Shown piece by piece: positions 22,729-34,737 of a stretch of 64,000 nucleotides of DNA. The DNA is from Heloderma charlesbogerti (Eukaryota > Chordata > Lepidosauria > Squamata > Helodermatidae). The notes below the pieces were generated by a model. It had not been told where the DNA came from. It made no database searches and was given only the letters and a program-made list of their open reading frames with translations. Within the stretch, counting starts at the first letter, position 1. The number at the start of each line of letters is the position of its first letter. The stretch is taken from NCBI GenBank assembly GCA_026122225.1, contig JANEZZ010001492.1, positions 1,567,001 to 1,631,000 on the forward strand, read 5' to 3'. The translations under genes were made by a program, and so were the position numbers.

Positions 22729-24751
22729 AAATTCTGACTCCTGAATAAAAATTATGCAGATTTTCTGTTTTTTGTACAGTGTATGATACTTCCAAGCTCC
22801 TGGTTTTCAAAGAACGTAGAATTCTATTTGCTAAAGACCAATGGGAATGTAAGAAGGGAAGCAGATGGAGAATGGGACAGACAACCTATAAATGCAGGAG
22901 CCAGAGAATAGTCTCCACAGATGAAGAATAGAAAGATGTACATAGTACAAAATTTCCTGACTATCCCTAATCACTCAGATCTAATGAGAGAAGACCCACA
23001 TGCTTACAAAGAAGTGGGGGCTGTTTCAAGGGTTTTTGCTAACCTAGGTGGGGTGTGGAAAATCCCATATAAACAGAAAGTGTGTTCCACAACTTTATAG
23101 AGGATGCTTGGGTTGGATATGCTTCTACTTTATGTGATGCGTCAGCAATGTCAGAAACAGCAAAAGAGCCAGAACCCACTCACTCTCCTGTCTGATTGAG
23201 TTATTCCACCCTCTATGAATTATTTTTTTACTATGCCACCATAGATGATGAAGAAAAGATGAAATGTTCCTTCCTGCCTACAACAGCTTCTAAAAGGCTG
23301 CACAGAAACTAGAATACTTGCATAAATCTGCCTAGGAGACCAAATCCCATAGGCATGAACTGACTTTGAGAGTTTCCTGATTGTTTTATACACTCCCTAT
23401 AAAGTACCTAAGATGTTTTCAGAAAGTTAGAAAAGAACACCAATTTCAATTTTTATGATCCTTTGAAGACCACTGAGTCAAAGGAAAAAAGTTTTGCGGT
23501 TGCCTTTAGAGAAATGGCTTCAATCAAATGTTTGAAATGATATTAGTGAAAAGCAAGCTTAAAACAAAAAAAGTAGTCTGGAATGAAGATTAACAGAGTA
23601 TGATCTGTCTATAGATTTTGGTGTGAGAACTGTGAAATTATGTTCTCTGCCATGGCAACATTGAATTTAGATTTTCATAACACAAACCAAAATGGAAAAC
23701 CAACATCAGGTACTGGAGAATTAACAGAAATTGCTTTAAAATATCACGTATCAATTTGCATACTATCCAAGTTGAGAACCTTAAGCTACAGCAATATAGT
23801 CTAGAACAGCAAATTTATATCACTAAGCTGTAATAAAAACAGAAGACATCTCCTTGACTTCCCTATGCTGCACATTTTAAGGTTTTTAAGGCAATTTTGC
23901 AATAAAAAAGAAACTAGAAACTACTGGTGCATATATAATTCCAAGTGGAAGAGGACTACAGGTAAAATTTATGGAAGTTTATGTAGTTTAGGCAACATTT
24001 TAAAAGTTAATCATAAAGATAAATGGGTTGAAAGTACTTAACTTCCATTGGGAAGTTGATGAATGGAATAGGATAATAATTTATGCAAGCAGCAGCCCTA
24101 TTACCTGTAATTTGATAGAAAAGAGGTATACATTTTTTACTTTGATGGAACCTATTATACTCCTTCCACATTACCATCTAATAAGCAGTTTTGGAGAAAA
24201 ATGCAATGCATGAGAAAACCTTGAAGATATAATTTAGCCTGTCTCACAGTATAAATACACTGCCAGAGTATATTAACTAAAAGTGAAAAAATTATGGGTA
24301 TCAAGGATATTGAACACTCCTTCTGGGAATACATTTTAAGACTAGCTAATATAGGTATTTCAAATGCTAACACAAGACTATAATATATTGTTCCTCCTAG
24401 GAACTGGTACTACAGCAAGAAAGGTATTGAAGCCAGTAGCGATTTGTTAGAACTACTGGTTGTTGGAAAGGTTAAGGAAACGTCCCTATTTCAAAATGGG
24501 CACAAAAGTGTGATATCAAAGGGCATATTTAGTTCCTCTGAAGTATTAAAAATATTAGAATTATCATGGAGTAAAGTGGAAAGTTATCATGGAGTAAAGT
24601 GTTATGGAATATGTTTTTGAAAAGTTTGCACAGCAGACATTAAACATAAATGATTTGGATGCTTGTGATTTGCTTCCTGAATCTCACTCTAGAAAATGAT
24701 AGCTCTGTGTTCACATACACACATCCAAATATTGATATAACTATCACCCTA
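22729..24751. other. Intron, no assigned gene
   Basis: Two kilobases of AT-rich intron. A 14-base word (TATCATGGAGTAAAGTG) occurs twice at about 24562-24602. No exon or element recognised. Confidence 0.35.
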
Positions 24752-24830
24752 GAGCAGGGTAGGTAACCTGGTGCCCACCAGATGTTTTGGGTTACAACTC
24801 CCATAATTCCTGAGCACTGGTTTTACAGAC
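24752..24830 (+). repeat. Half of a hAT-type MITE (GGTGCCC..CCAGATG family)
   Basis: CAGGGTAGGTAACCTGGTGCCC followed by CCAGATGTTTTGGGTTACAACTCCC matches one arm of the hairpin family at 12732. The second arm is missing or unrecognisable. Confidence 0.6.
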
Positions 24831-24859
24831 TCGGGGTGAAAAGAAGGAAGATACACCTC

Positions 24860-26430
24860 AGCAGCCCTCTTCACTTGTATCTATGATTGTGCACAAAAAT
24901 TATATGGGTATGAACAGACCCCAAACACAGGTTCTCAAACGGGTAGTTTCCATGGATCTTAATACCACATATATGCCTGGCAAAATCACAGCCACTTTAT
25001 TCTTCAAAACATTTTTAAATCTTTGGTTTGTTATGCTATAATAATAGTTTCATTTGGTGCTCATTAAAAAAAAACCCTGTATGACTGCATGGATCTGAAT
25101 CTATAGTACTATCATCATCAAAATGGAAAGCTAAAATTAAAAAAAAAAACTAAATTCCCTTGTTCAGATTTGAAAAAACCTGGATGGATGAAGGAAGTGA
25201 AGTGTTATCTTTGCTCAACAACTGGAAGCATTTTTGCAGGATTTGGTGCCTCCACAGCATCCACATAGCCGAAGCAGGTTTCTAAAGCTTTTAATCAAAT
25301 CTCAAAGGTGACTTGTTATATTTGCTGCCAGCCGTCCCTGCAGGTCCGGTAGGCTGACAAGCAATATCAAAACTCCACTAACAGGGACATAGGCTGTCGA
25401 AAGCCACCAGCTGGCCTGCCAGGGCTTTGCAACTGCATGGGGCAGCTGACAGCCTGGGCGTTGCTGCCCATGCTGAGCTACGTGCCACCCAGCTGCTGTG
25501 TGGTCACGTCCATCTGGAGATCTCCAGCCAGACAAATCTCTACGCCTGTCAGATCTTTTCAGCAAGTCTTGTTATGCAAATTCAATTACTCAAGTGTACC
25601 CCATTACTGCTGGCTAACAGCTCCTTGAACCAATCTCACACTGACAGTCAGCTCACATATTTAACTTACCAAAAGTACCTCATTTATTCCTGCTTAACTG
25701 TTCACATATCATTAACACAGAACAGGACAGCCCAAGTCCAAAGTACTGTAACCTCTCAGCAGTGGGCAAGTGTTCTTAGGAAATACAGCTCAAAGAAAAA
25801 TTAACAGCACCTTTCAAAATTACATACGATCTTGTTAGAGCTGTTGCATCTGCACAGTCACCAATAAGATTTTATTGTTAAATAGGCAGACTTGAAAACA
25901 CACACATAAACAGCCAGTCTGACAAGTCATTTTTTAAAGGCCTGAAATAAAATGTTACATGAATATTTCAAATACTCACCTAATCCTAAAGTCATCTGTT
26001 CTAAAATGATAGCCAAACCTTTTAAGTTTGAAAGTATATAGACCAAAGACACCCATTCGGCCTCCATTTGTTTCTTAAGCATTCCATTGAAAAAAGAAAA
26101 TCACCAACTGAGCAAAAATCCCCACTAAGGATGAAACTTTAACATAATGCCATTTAAAACTTGAAAAACAAAATAAGCTGTTCCACCCAACGCAATGATG
26201 CAAGAGTCTCTCTATAAAAGTGTGCAATATTTACTACACTAGTAACTTGGTAACACAGAAATTTGAGATGACAAAGCCTTCCCAATAGCCTTGTAAATCT
26301 TTACATTTGCCTGCTGAAGGCATTCTTTAAACTTTAAGAAAAACCCAGCCAATATCAATAAGATATTGTGGAAAACACAACATATTGAAAGTATGTCTGG
26401 CTTGACCATGAAAGGCATTTGGAAACTTTT
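24860..26430. other. Intron, with a GC-rich island of unknown nature at 25320-25560
   Basis: Mostly AT-rich. A ~240-base GC-rich island at 25320-25560 is open in more than one frame on both strands (for example 25427-25804 plus and 25302-25565 minus), but no translation shows a family motif or HIBADH similarity. Flanking A-runs and poly-pyrimidine stretches do not define a mobile element. Confidence 0.35.
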
Positions 26431-26626
26431 TTTCCTGTTTTAGATTAACCACAGTTTAGCATGTTGTCCAAACAAATTGTGGTTAATCTTAACTATGGGT
26501 AGTGAAAGCAAGCTGACTTCAATCCATTGTTTATGAAGCTGGCTTGCTTCCACTCATCATAGTTACGAATAACCAACGTTGAGGGTTTGGACAACGTGCT
26601 AAACTGCTGTTAATCCAAAACAGAAA
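26431..26626. mobile_element. Palindromic MITE with arms CCTGTTTTAGATTAACC
   Basis: The first ~85 bases (TTAGATTAACCACAGTTTAG, TGTTGTCCAAAC, GCAAGC) recur inverted in the second half (GCTTGC, GTTTGGACAACGTGC, TGTTAATCCAAAACAG). Small indels separate the arms. No TSD was fixed with confidence. Non-coding. Confidence 0.75.
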
Positions 26627-26761
26627 TGGAAGCATGTAACATTGAGCCTATCCCTCCTGGGATCTGATTGTGCAAGGTCCCCAAAAGCTAATCTCCTCCC
26701 CCGTTTGCATCTCTGTTTGAAAAAAGGTCTTCCCTCCTATGAAAGGGTCAGAACTTTCCCA

Positions 26762-27612
26762 ACTTCAAGTTATAAGCTGATGGGATCTGAGCTAGCAGTG
26801 CTGACCAAGAAAGAGATCTTGGGGTTGTAGTGGACAGCTCGATGAAAATGTCAACCCAGTGTGTGGCTGCTGTAAAAAAAGGCCAACTCCTTGTTAGGAA
26901 TAATTAGGAAAGGAATTGAGAATAAAACTGCCAAGATCATACTACCCTTATACAAATCTATGGTGCAACCACACTTAGAATACTGTGTACAGTTCTGGTC
27001 ACCACACCTAAAAAAAGATATTGTAGAGCTGGAAAAAGTGCAGAAAAGGGCAACTAAAATTATCCAAGGGGCTGGAGCAACTCCCCTATGAGGGAAGGTT
27101 ACAACAGCTGGGATTGTTTAGCTTGGAAAAGAGATGGGTAAAGGGAGACGTGATAGAGGTATATAAAAGTATGCATGGCGTGGAGAATGTGGATAGGCAA
27201 ACATTTTTCTCCCTCTCTCATAATACTAGAACCCGGGGTCCTCCAATGAAGCTGATCGGTGGAAGATTCAGGACAGATAAGTACCTCATCGCATAGCATA
27301 TAGTTAAACTATAGAATTCGCAACCACTACATGTAGTGATGGCACCCAATTGGATGGCTTTAAAATGGGATTGGACAAATTCATGGATGACAAGGCTATC
27401 ACTGGCTACTAGTCATGATGGCTATATGCTACAGTATCAGAGGCTCATATACAGCAGTTGCTAGGGAACATGGGCAGGAGGGTGCTTTTGCACTCATGTC
27501 CAGCTTATGGGTTTCCTGTGGGCACTGTGGGTTGGCTACTGTGTGAACTGAATGCTGGAGTGGATGGACTCATGGTCTGATCCAGGATAGCTCTCCTTAT
27601 GTTCTTATGCTC
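26762..27612 (+). mobile_element. CR1 LINE, 5'-truncated
   Basis: The end of the CR1 reverse transcriptase and its C-terminal region: PLYKSMVQPHLEYCVQFWSP, then EKVQKRATKIIQG, then RTRGPPMKLIGGRFRTD in shifted frames. A 3' UTR follows, ending GGTCTGATCCAGG and CCTTATGTTCTTATG. Frameshifts at about 26890, 27090 and 27300 make it non-functional. Its counterpart at 61917-62584 is in the opposite orientation. Confidence 0.9.
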
Positions 27613-28275
27613 ATCCAAGGGGACTCTGTATGGCTGGGATTTGTGTTTGCTTCTTAGCTTAGTAACTGTTACTAAGCTACTACCAATAATACATAGCTAG
27701 ATCAGTGCATGTCTATGTTTTCCTTTTTAAAATTACCTGCTTATAATGTTTTTCTTATCTCTGTGTGTTACCAAGAAATATAGCTTACTTAGATAAAAAG
27801 GCTCTCAACAGGTGGTGATACTGCAAGCTCAAAACCCTGTATGTTACCAATCTAAGAAGAACAGACATAGGGAGAACTTGAAGGAGCCCACTCTAAAGGG
27901 AGACCAGTAGAATCATTGGCCCTGCTCTGAGAACATACCTCTTAAGCAACTTACAAAGAAGCCTTGAGGAAATACAATAGTCCATAGACAGCTGGTGCCA
28001 TCTGAGAGAACTCTGAGCTATGCCTTGGAGTAGTACATTTAAGCCGGAATGTCAAGATGCAGTATAAAAAGGAAGTGGGAAGCCCTCTGGTGACTAGAAG
28101 TCCGTGACAAACCCCAGGAATGCATTTTCGAACCCAAATCTAAGCCTACAGCTCTTTGTCCATTGCAATTTCAGACTGAAATCCCTCTTTACATCTGTGT
28201 GTGTTTTTTTAATGCTTGCAGATACTATTCAGTGCCACGTCTTCCTTATAGCATCTGTCTGCCCACTCTCTCTAA
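27613..28275. other. Intron, no assigned gene
   Basis: No element or exon recognised. Confidence 0.3.
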
Positions 28276-28560
28276 ACTGGGGTGGGAAATGTGTGGCCCG
28301 TGAGCCGCATGTGGCCCCCATTGCCCCCCCCACTGCCCAACAAAATGTAGAAAACAATTAAAGAACAAAACAAAATGGTATTCAGGGCAGCCATTTTGAA
28401 GCCTTTTTTAATCCGTTTGGTGCTTCGTAGCTGGTCCAGATGCCAGTTTTTTTTAAAGATTTTTTTTCATGCCATTGGGAGCAGGGGGAAGTGTGGTCTG
28501 TGGGGGGTGGGGTTCAGAGGTGAAAATGGCTCCCAGACCTCCCACAGTTGCTCAGTGCTG
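28276..28560 (+). repeat. hAT (Charlie-like) element fragment
   Basis: ACTGGGGTGGGAAATG followed by GTGGCCCGTGAGCCGCATG is the typical left end of a CAGGGGTGGG-type hAT element, related to 17416-17722. The right terminus is not recognisable; it probably ends near or before the next element at 28608. Confidence 0.6.
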
Positions 28561-28607
28561 TTCTAGATCTATGTAGGTGTTCCGGAACCACTTTCAAGCT
28601 CTGCACC

Positions 28608-29538
28608 TAGGGATATAAAAATTTCAGAACTTTTGACACCACAGGGGGAAAAAATGGAAAATTTGGGGAAAATTGAAAAATAAGCAATATTTATTTTCTG
28701 TTCATTTGGAACAGTTGTCTCTAGCGGTAGTGTCAATTCCATGCCTATACCTTAGGAACCAGGCTACCAAGTTTCTTTTAGGTAGAGAGGGTTTGTTCTT
28801 GTGGCAGCAGTTAAAAAGTTCTACCGCTGAGGCAGCATTCCCTAATGGTAAGGTCTAATTGATAACTTTATTAAAAACCATGGCAGTGAATTCTATAGAC
28901 TCAAGTCTCAAAGTTAATTTAAAAGAAAGAAACATAGGTGGGATGATCCACATGCTGGTGACAGTAGCTGTATAACTTCCAGTGTTTGTTTTTTCACATA
29001 TGGGTTTTACATTAGAACTATATTAGATTAGAACTACATTAATTGACTGCTATAGCATCTAACCAGAACAAACCCAGACATACAGGACTCTATAGAACAA
29101 AACCCAAGCTGTCAAGAATGTACATTTATTTCCATTGTTATCATATAGTGACTCTACTCACATGCTGGGAAACTGAGCATAAATGTCTATAAGTAAAAGA
29201 TACTTTAGATAAATAATTTCAATAGGGAATGAAAGGAATAACTATGGGAATCTTACAGAGGATTAAAAAAAAAACATTTTCCCCATGGCTTCATTATTTC
29301 CAGACATTTTACATCTATAGTCTTTCTATAAAAGTGTTCTTATTAACAGCGTTTTTAGAAATCATTTGGCAGGGGAGTAAGGGTTGGGTAACAATATATA
29401 AGACTCTTGTCTTAAATTCTAAAAGAATTTAATCCAAAGCTGTTCAATTTTTCCAATGGGGGGGCGGAACAGTCCTTCGGTAAAAAATGGAAAAAACAGT
29501 TAATTTTTCTGGGTTTTTTCCAGGCCTTCACACCTCTA
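28608..29538. mobile_element. Possible hAT-type non-autonomous element, TAGGGATAT end
   Basis: Left end TAGGGATATAAAAATTTC; right end reads TAGAGGTGTGAAGGCCTGG on the minus strand. Flanks TCTGCACC (28600-28607) and TCTGCACT (29539-29546) form an 8-bp TSD with one mismatch. Another candidate right end lies at about 29309 (minus strand TAGATGTAAAATGTCTGG) and pairs better with the left end but has no TSD, so two nested or adjacent copies are possible. The termini resemble the TAGGGATG family at 50058. Confidence 0.5.
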
Positions 29539-29546
29539 TCTGCACT

Positions 29547-30119
29547 AGATCTACACACATTCATTCTATCATCTGTAAAAGGTTCAGGTATTTGAATTAA
29601 TGCTCATAGTTTGGGTGTGGAGCTTGCTGCCCCCCAATATATGCACATTCACTATCAACTGATGCCCACAGATTCTTAAAAGGTGTCTGCATCACCCTCC
29701 AATTTTCCAGGAACATCTTCAGACAGTACATTGGTTGATCAATTGCCATCTGATCCCATGAAATGTTGGATGAGAGTGAGGTTTTTTAAAAAAAAAAAAT
29801 ACACCAGTTTAGAGTTCCTGAGATATAGGCATTCAAAGGACATCATTCAGAAGAGAATTCTTATTATTAAAGTTATTCAAAAACTGATTTGAAGATAGAA
29901 ATAAGAACATCTAGATTATTTGATTATTTTAATAAACTTTGAAGATACTCTTCCTGGGAGAGGGGAGGGTGGTGAAAGAATAAAACCAATATTATTAGTT
30001 TAATAATCTGGTGTCAAGGCATAGAAATCATAGAAATTCAAGATAACAGAAGTCCAACTCTTTCAGTCCCTTATCATTTAAGGCATGATCCTGTAGGGGT
30101 AAAGCCAATGGTATTTAGT
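29547..30119. other. Intron, no assigned gene
   Basis: AT-rich intron; no recognised element. Confidence 0.3.
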
Positions 30120-30310
30120 GGAGTGTCAGAACTGGACTGGGAATATTGGGTTTCAAATTGCTGTTCACCTGTTATGCTCAATAGCTGACTTTGGGCCGCT
30201 CTCTATATCCATCTAAACTATCACACAGAATCGTTGAGAGGATCAAACAGCACGATGCCCCATTTACAAGACTCTGAGCTCCTTTAAAGAGTAAGAAGAG
30301 TGGAACACAG
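30120..30310 (+). repeat. Decayed CORE/MIR-type SINE
   Basis: The order GGGTTTCAAATTGC (B-box remnant), GACTTTGGGCCG, CACACAGAATCGTTGAGAGG and GACTCTGAGCTCCTT parallels the body of the CORE-SINE at 36711-36918. The A box is not recognisable. Confidence 0.55.
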
Positions 30311-30408
30311 ATGTAATAAGAATATCCAAGGTGCTGGTTGTATGTGAGAATTTGAATCAATTGTGGCTTACTTATCATACGTGCATTACCGGTAGTAACA
30401 GGTGTAGG

Positions 30409-30655
30409 CAGTGGAGGCTGGTGACTCTGATGTCAGTGGGGCGGTGAATCCACTCCAGGTTTCAGTCAGAAATAGGCAGAACTTTGAAGGAGAAAATATA
30501 CCACTGGAGGCCGGTGGCTCCAACGTCAGTGGGATGGTGAATCCACTCCAGGTTTCAGTCAGAACTCTTCACACCTTGGATAGCTCCTTTAGAGTTCTGA
30601 CTGAAACCTGGGGTGGATTCACCGCCCACTGACATTGGAGGCACCAGCCTCCACG
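30409..30655. mobile_element. hAT-type MITE of the CAGTGGAGGCTGG family with a partial internal duplication
   Basis: Same ends as 3078-3297 (CAGTGGAGGCTGGTG on the left, CACCAGCCTCCAC on the right, with the final TG reduced). Flanks GGTGTAGG (30401-30408) and GGTGCAGG (30656-30663) are an 8-bp TSD with one mismatch. The left arm is present twice in tandem (30409-30500 and about 30502-30570), so the hairpin has an extra, unpaired arm. Confidence 0.8.
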
Positions 30656-30663
30656 GGTGCAGG

Positions 30664-30935
30664 TCAATGTGTAGAAATGGGGGAAGGCTTGGAGCATATA
30701 ACCAACTGTTGCCCATGTTCATTGTGCTGAAATAGCTTTGCCAGTTATTTAAAAAACAAACCAAAATGAGCCATCTAAAGAGCCACTTGTAATGCTCAGT
30801 AACACATGCGCAGGCTCAATTATTTTCAGAAAACAAAATGTGATGCTGCCACCATACTTTAGGCCCAGGATCTTGAAAGCAGACAGACTTCTGAAGCAAG
30901 CCCACATGCAAGCCATCAATAAATTCTGGCAGACA
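30664..30935. other. Intron, no assigned gene
   Basis: Short unassigned stretch. Confidence 0.3.
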
Positions 30936-31318
30936 AGGTGGCCATGTGTCCTACTATAAAGAGGCCAGTCCTCTATTTAAATGTGACCTCTGTCTGTAGG
31001 GCTGTCTAGTCCATAGCTATAAGAACTATAAGAATGGAGAGGCTTGAAGGGGGCTTGAAGGTGCCCATGAGCAGTTAGCACCTGGATAGCAGAATGAGCA
31101 GGCAGGTGTGCAGGTCACCTGGGCACAATCTTCCCCGCTATGGTGAGATGTATTTTATTTATATTTAAATTAGAATAATTATTTCTAAAATTGGCATTAT
31201 ACATAAGCACATGCATATTTTATGCAAATAAAATGTCTTTCATAGCATGTTTGTGCTGTCTTTCATAGCAATGCATTTCTGCTTTTTTGGCACTGTGTAA
31301 GTGCAAGTAGGGTGGTCA
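30936..31318 (+). repeat. Interspersed repeat, copy 1 of 2 (GGTGGCCATGTGTCC family)
   Basis: Starts AAGGTGGCCATGTGTCCTA and runs through GGTGAGATGTATTTTAT and TTTTATGCAAAT to GTGTAAGTG near the right end. The same word order recurs at 56716-57080, where the right end reads AAGTGACCACCCTAA, complementary to TAGGGTGGCC. It is therefore probably a short-TIR DNA transposon. Superfamily not certain. Confidence 0.65.
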
Positions 31319-33599
31319 GAAGAGGGTCAGAGAATGTACAACTGTTCCTAAACCCAAACAGTGTAAGTTCCCAAAAGCTGGGCCTCTTGGTTGAAAGACA
31401 AAAAGGCTTGGATCTATACATTATGCTTAATTATCTTCTCCCTTACACTTAGGTCCTGACTTCCACCATTTAATAATTAAATTAGGACAGGATACTATGC
31501 ATAATGCTATTTTATATTTCCTTTATTTTCTGGCAAGCCAGCCTTTGTTCTATTTTGATTGTGTTCTTTTAATTTGCCTTGGCTAATTGAAAACACAGAA
31601 AGCTACAGCCACTCAGGAGTTACTACCAATTTAACATATAATGTAGGGTTTGGGAGATCACCTAAAAAAACTAAGGTCTATATAAAACTATATAAATTCT
31701 ACATGGAATAATGGCAACTACCCTGAATTATGTGTCAGTGTGAAAGCTGGGAAGCCTACATGTGTTCTAGATGGCGAATCCCAAATGATTCTATGAGTGA
31801 CAAAGGTGTGGGTCCATCCAGAAAAGTCTCTGAACAAGAGGAAAGAATGGGCACCACGGAGTGCGTGGGGATGACAACCTATGTAAATGTATCATAAATG
31901 ATCGGTGCAATAAAATATAGTTCTGAGGTGTGATCAGAATGTACTATTCAAGTCTTTGACCCATGCCATAGTTGCATAGTTATAAGAAACACTCTTTTCA
32001 AGAGAGAGAAACTGACTAATTTCCCTTCTGCAACACTTTTCTTAACCATTTTTTACTTATGCTTCATTCCTCAGTGTATCCATACTAGCTAGAAAATCAG
32101 TATCAGAAAGCATGCATGGATTACAATGTTTATTACTAGACTTTTTCCATAATCTCCTTCAATAGTTTCCTTTAAACTCACAGGCTGGTGATCCCATGAC
32201 AACTTTCATAAATATAGTTCAATATTTATTATTTTCACAACAGATTCAAAACTCGGTACAATATTCTAAAAGGAGGAATTTGATGACTTGGTACTAGTTT
32301 CTACAGTATGTTTTTTTTTGGGGGGGGGGGTACCACTGGACAGCCAAAATAAAAAATGCACCTTTTAAAGAGCGGAGGGGGAGTTGTATTCTCACTTTCA
32401 ATTTATGAGACAAAATTTATAATTTCAACAGGTTAAGCATTATCTTACTAATGAGAATATTTTTAATTACTAAATATTTAAATATCAAAGATATTGTACA
32501 ATGCTAATCTATTTTGGTTAGATATAATTTGTCTCTTCATCTGGTTTTAAACTCAACAGAAAGCCCCAGCTAGTATCCTGGTAATTAACAGTCATGTGTC
32601 AATGTTCCATTTTGATGGGATACAGAAAGCTTTTTTTTTTAAGAAGGAAATACATGGTCACATATCAGCATATTTAAGCAAGAAATCAAATTAAAGATTG
32701 CTTTTCAAGCTGATGACCCAGTCCTACACATATAATACAACAAAGTCGTAAGATCATCAATATAAAATCACAATTGAAATAAACACAAAGCAGAACAGCA
32801 GCATAACAATTTAGCTTAAATGTTCGGCAGAGTAAATAAAACCTATTCTGTCAACCAATGCACTATCCATGCTAGAATGGCAGGGAAAATAAAAACAGCT
32901 TTGCCTAGTACAGAAGAAATACCCTTGGCACCAGGAAAGACTCACTAGGATGGGAATAATTACTAAAACTCTCTAACAACAACTGTTACACTAGGTTGTT
33001 TTATAGGATTTGTGGCCAAAGCAGTTTTTTTTAAGAAGTTTTCCAAATATCCCCCTAAAGAATATTTATTTTCAAATAAAAATAAATTGTCCATTATTTT
33101 TAAAACTACCATATTAATATATTGATCTGATCTTCTGTAGACAAAAGCAATCTCAAACACATTGGAACTCTCAGGGAGGTGAAAACCCCCAAGATATAGA
33201 TTATTAGACTTCCATTGTAACACACATACTTTATGTCAATAGATTATTTAAGTCAACAGCTATTATGCCATTTTTTCTTTAACCCAAGCCTTATTTTTCA
33301 CCTCCACACAGAGGTTCCCATGGCAACATACACAAGCTATAGATGCTATTCCAAACTGAACTTGTGGAGAATCTCTACTGTAGTTATGATTTAAGTGGCT
33401 GAATGCTTGCACTTTAAATTGGGATTTTTTTTTCTCCTCAGTGACCATTATTTTTAATGAGCTAAGTTTACTTTGGGAATCTTAGCAGAAAACACTCATT
33501 TACTCCAGACCTAAAGCAATGTCTGTTAAAAAAAGCGGGAAAATACAAAGATTACATGCAATGTAAAAATCTGCATGTGCATGCCATTACTCCACAACA
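31319..33599. other. Long element-poor intron stretch
   Basis: More than 2 kb of AT-rich intron with no recognisable LINE, SINE, LTR or MITE, only short homopolymers (T/G run at about 32311-32330). Possibly ancient or constrained intron. Confidence 0.35.
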
Positions 33600-33840
33600 T
33601 CATTAAGCGCTCCAAGAAAAGACCCAAGCTGTTATGTGTGTTAATGAATTGGGCAGTTACTCCAGCAGTCTCTGCTGTATCAGATTTGATAAAGACTGGT
33701 GTGTTAGCTCAAGTTTTGCTTATTAAGGACTCTGGTGAGAAAATCTGACACGTTAAACCAAGCAACGGTTCAGGGACAGCAGGAGGCCATTCCAGAGCGC
33801 AGGCTCCATCTATAAAGGCCAACTACCTCAGCTTTTTGAT
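33600..33840. promoter_or_regulatory. Candidate conserved non-coding element
   Basis: Mixed-composition, repeat-free block inside an element-poor region. It retains CpGs (ATTAAGCGCTCC, GACACGTTAAACC, AGAGCGCAGGC) and carries motif-like words such as GTGTTAATGAATTGG. No long frame and no splice-framed match to HIBADH. Texture-based inference only. Confidence 0.25.
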
Positions 33841-34603
33841 GTTAAATAAGTAGCAATATCACACACAACAAAGCTTAGAAACGGACTGTTGTATCAAGTT
33901 TAAAAGTGTAACACTGAGGGTCAAAAGTCACAATTACAGTATACTGCTGCTGTTCACCAGTAAATATGACTGTTTTAAACAAGAAGCATTTAAAAAAACA
34001 AAGCAAAAAAATCTATACATGTAAGCTATAAGATGGCACTTCTTAAAAGAACACTTGGGTTTTAGGTTTTCAGAAATAAAATATCCAAGCTACTCTTTGT
34101 ACACGTAGGCCAAAAGATATTTACTTGGTCTGCGGACAAGGTGGGAGGTCAGAGAACACTTACTTTGAAAGCATATACATTTCTCAACAGATTATACACA
34201 TTAAATACTTGAAGAGAAAGAGTAATGGTGTAAGATGAATGGCACATCATAAAGCTGTTGATAAATTATCACCTTCATGAATTAAGTAAGGAGAAAACAC
34301 AGGCAGAGTAAAATACTATTACCAGAAAACAAATTCTCCTTCTATAAGTTGCCATTTTCTGGTTTGATTTAGCAAAATATGACTTCTCACAAGAGCATAC
34401 GGTACTTCTTAAAAAAATCAATAATGTCTTAGAATATAGCTAAGGAACTTTTTTTAAGAAGTAGTAATATGTTGTTTAACTTTTGTGAAAAAATAACCTA
34501 ACCAGGATAAAGTAATCCGAAAATATAATAATTTTTGTTTGTTTGTTTGTTTCTTTCTTTCTTTCTTTGTTTCTTTCTTTAAATAACACAATTAGAAAAC
34601 ACA
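33841..34603. other. Intron, with (GTTT)n/(CTTT)n tract
   Basis: AT-rich intron ending in a compound GTTT/CTTT microsatellite at about 34534-34580. Confidence 0.4.
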
Positions 34604-34737
34604 GGATAGTATCCAGTGCTAGTCCTACATAGAGTAGACCCACTGAAATGAGTGAGAATTAAGTTAGCTGTAACGAAGTTAAGTCTCATTCATTTCAATA
34701 GGTTTACCCTACACAGAACTAACATTGGATACTACCC
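34604..34737. mobile_element. Palindromic MITE (GGATAGTATCC ends)
   Basis: Left arm GGATAGTATCCAGTGCTAGT and right arm ACTAACATTGGATACTACCC are inverted copies. The interior GAGTAGACCCACTGAAATGA/CATTTCAATAGG matches the interior of the GGTTGGATCC family at 20262 and 59036. Confidence 0.7.

Noticed and set aside
25302..25804. Overlapping frames at the GC-rich island as a possible HIBADH or other exon
   Set aside because: No translation resembles HIBADH or any family I know, and no splice-framed segment fits the missing exons.
33660..33690. TTACTCCAG as a possible HIBADH splice donor (minus strand)
   Set aside because: The adjoining minus-strand translation does not read the expected APVSGG end and quickly hits stops.
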